The notes beneath the pieces were generated by a model. It was not told the DNA's origin, ran no database searches, and saw nothing but the letters and a program-made list of their open reading frames with translations. A stretch of DNA of 64,000 bases from Lenzites betulinus (Eukaryota > Basidiomycota > Agaricomycetes > Polyporales > Polyporaceae): assembly GCA_022264855.1 (NCBI GenBank), contig JABYQU010000003.1, positions 806,001 through 870,000 of the forward strand, written 5' to 3'. The stretch's first letter is position 1, and each line of letters begins with the position of its first letter. Below, piece by piece: positions 63,698 through 64,000 of this stretch. A program made the translations under genes and the position numbers.

Positions 63698-64000
63698 TCA
63701 CCGCTTCTCGAGCGCGAAGCCGATATAGATATCTGCATGGCAGCAAGTCGGTCAGCATACCAAATAAAATCAAGCCACGCGAAGGCGGGGACGGAAAAAC
63801 GCACTAGCAGCCTCCCACTGGTCCTCGTCCATCTGGCTCTCGCCGTTCGAGTCGACGACGTGCATGCGCTGCAGGAGCGGGCCGAACTCGTCGTGCTCGT
63901 GGTTCTCGTTGAACACGTCGTGGAACTCGCCCTTGTAGATCGGGAACAGGTCGTACTCCGACGCGAGCCTGTGGGCAGACGCGTGCGGTCAGTCGGCGTG
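63698..64000 (-). CDS. ABD1: mRNA cap guanine-N7 methyltransferase, C-terminal part (cut by window edge)
   Basis: Only the 3' end is inside the window. Exon 63968-63805 encodes LASEYDLFPIYKGEFHDVFNENHEHDEFGPLLQRMHVVDSNGESQMDEDQWEAA in consecutive pieces. The last exon, 63732-63698, gives NIYIGFALEKR and the stop. The block with EHEHDEFGPLLQRM, then VVDSNGE and a DQWEAA-IY-GFA ending, is the characteristic C-terminus of Abd1/RNMT, the nuclear enzyme that N7-methylates the 5' cap guanine. Bases 63969-64000 read as an intron with a CCCACAG acceptor, so the rest of the gene lies to the right. Confidence 0.88.

Overview
The window reads as nuclear DNA of a filamentous basidiomycete, most likely an Agaricomycete and possibly a Polyporales-type wood decayer. 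The support is: very intron-dense genes with introns mostly of 50-70 nt, GC-rich third codon positions, a fungal trehalose phosphorylase, Agaricomycete-style F-box proteins, and closely packed genes on both strands. No CRISPR array, prophage, insertion sequence, rRNA or tRNA gene was recognised. The genus is an inference only.

Layout, left to right: SHR3 permease chaperone (+); linker histone H1 (-); a very tight + strand pair, MZM1/LYRM7 and a mitochondrial GGQ release-factor-like protein; CAP/Srv2 (+); a PhoD-like phosphatase with microexons (+); the COMPASS SPRY subunit Bre2/Ash2 (-); an RsfS/MALSU1-like mitoribosome factor (+); two tandem aldo-keto reductases (+); a small disordered protein (+); an F-box protein with a lysine-rich repeat N-terminus (+); a disordered protein (-); RAD18 (+); a DUF3632-like protein (+) followed by unassigned coding-like sequence; a GPI-anchored secreted protein with duplicated microexons (+); two tandem IAH1-type SGNH esterases (+); a Q-rich disordered protein with a conserved-looking Cys tail (-); trehalose phosphorylase (-); a Brf1/TFIIB-like factor (-) divergent from SEN34 (+); two further F-box proteins (-) flanking a small ORF (+); a third, dispersed SGNH esterase (+); a DJ-1/PfpI protein (-); CDC25 phosphatase (+); and at the right edge the 3' end of the mRNA cap methyltransferase ABD1 (-).

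Most genes are single-copy housekeeping genes: histone, cell cycle, DNA repair, tRNA and mRNA processing, mitochondrial biogenesis and actin turnover. The accessory content is the duplicated aldo-keto reductases, the three esterases, the F-box proteins, the GPI protein and several lineage-restricted disordered proteins. No biosynthetic gene cluster is evident. The most unusual points are gene architecture: a probable bicistronic MZM1-release factor unit with an ATGA stop/start overlap after splicing, 9-nt and 5-nt microexons encoding the metal-binding motif of the PhoD-like enzyme, duplicated 15-nt microexons in the GPI protein, and a 203-bp bidirectional promoter between a Pol III factor and a tRNA-splicing endonuclease subunit. 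All exon boundaries were placed by eye from GT/GC-AG signals, reading frame and family conservation.
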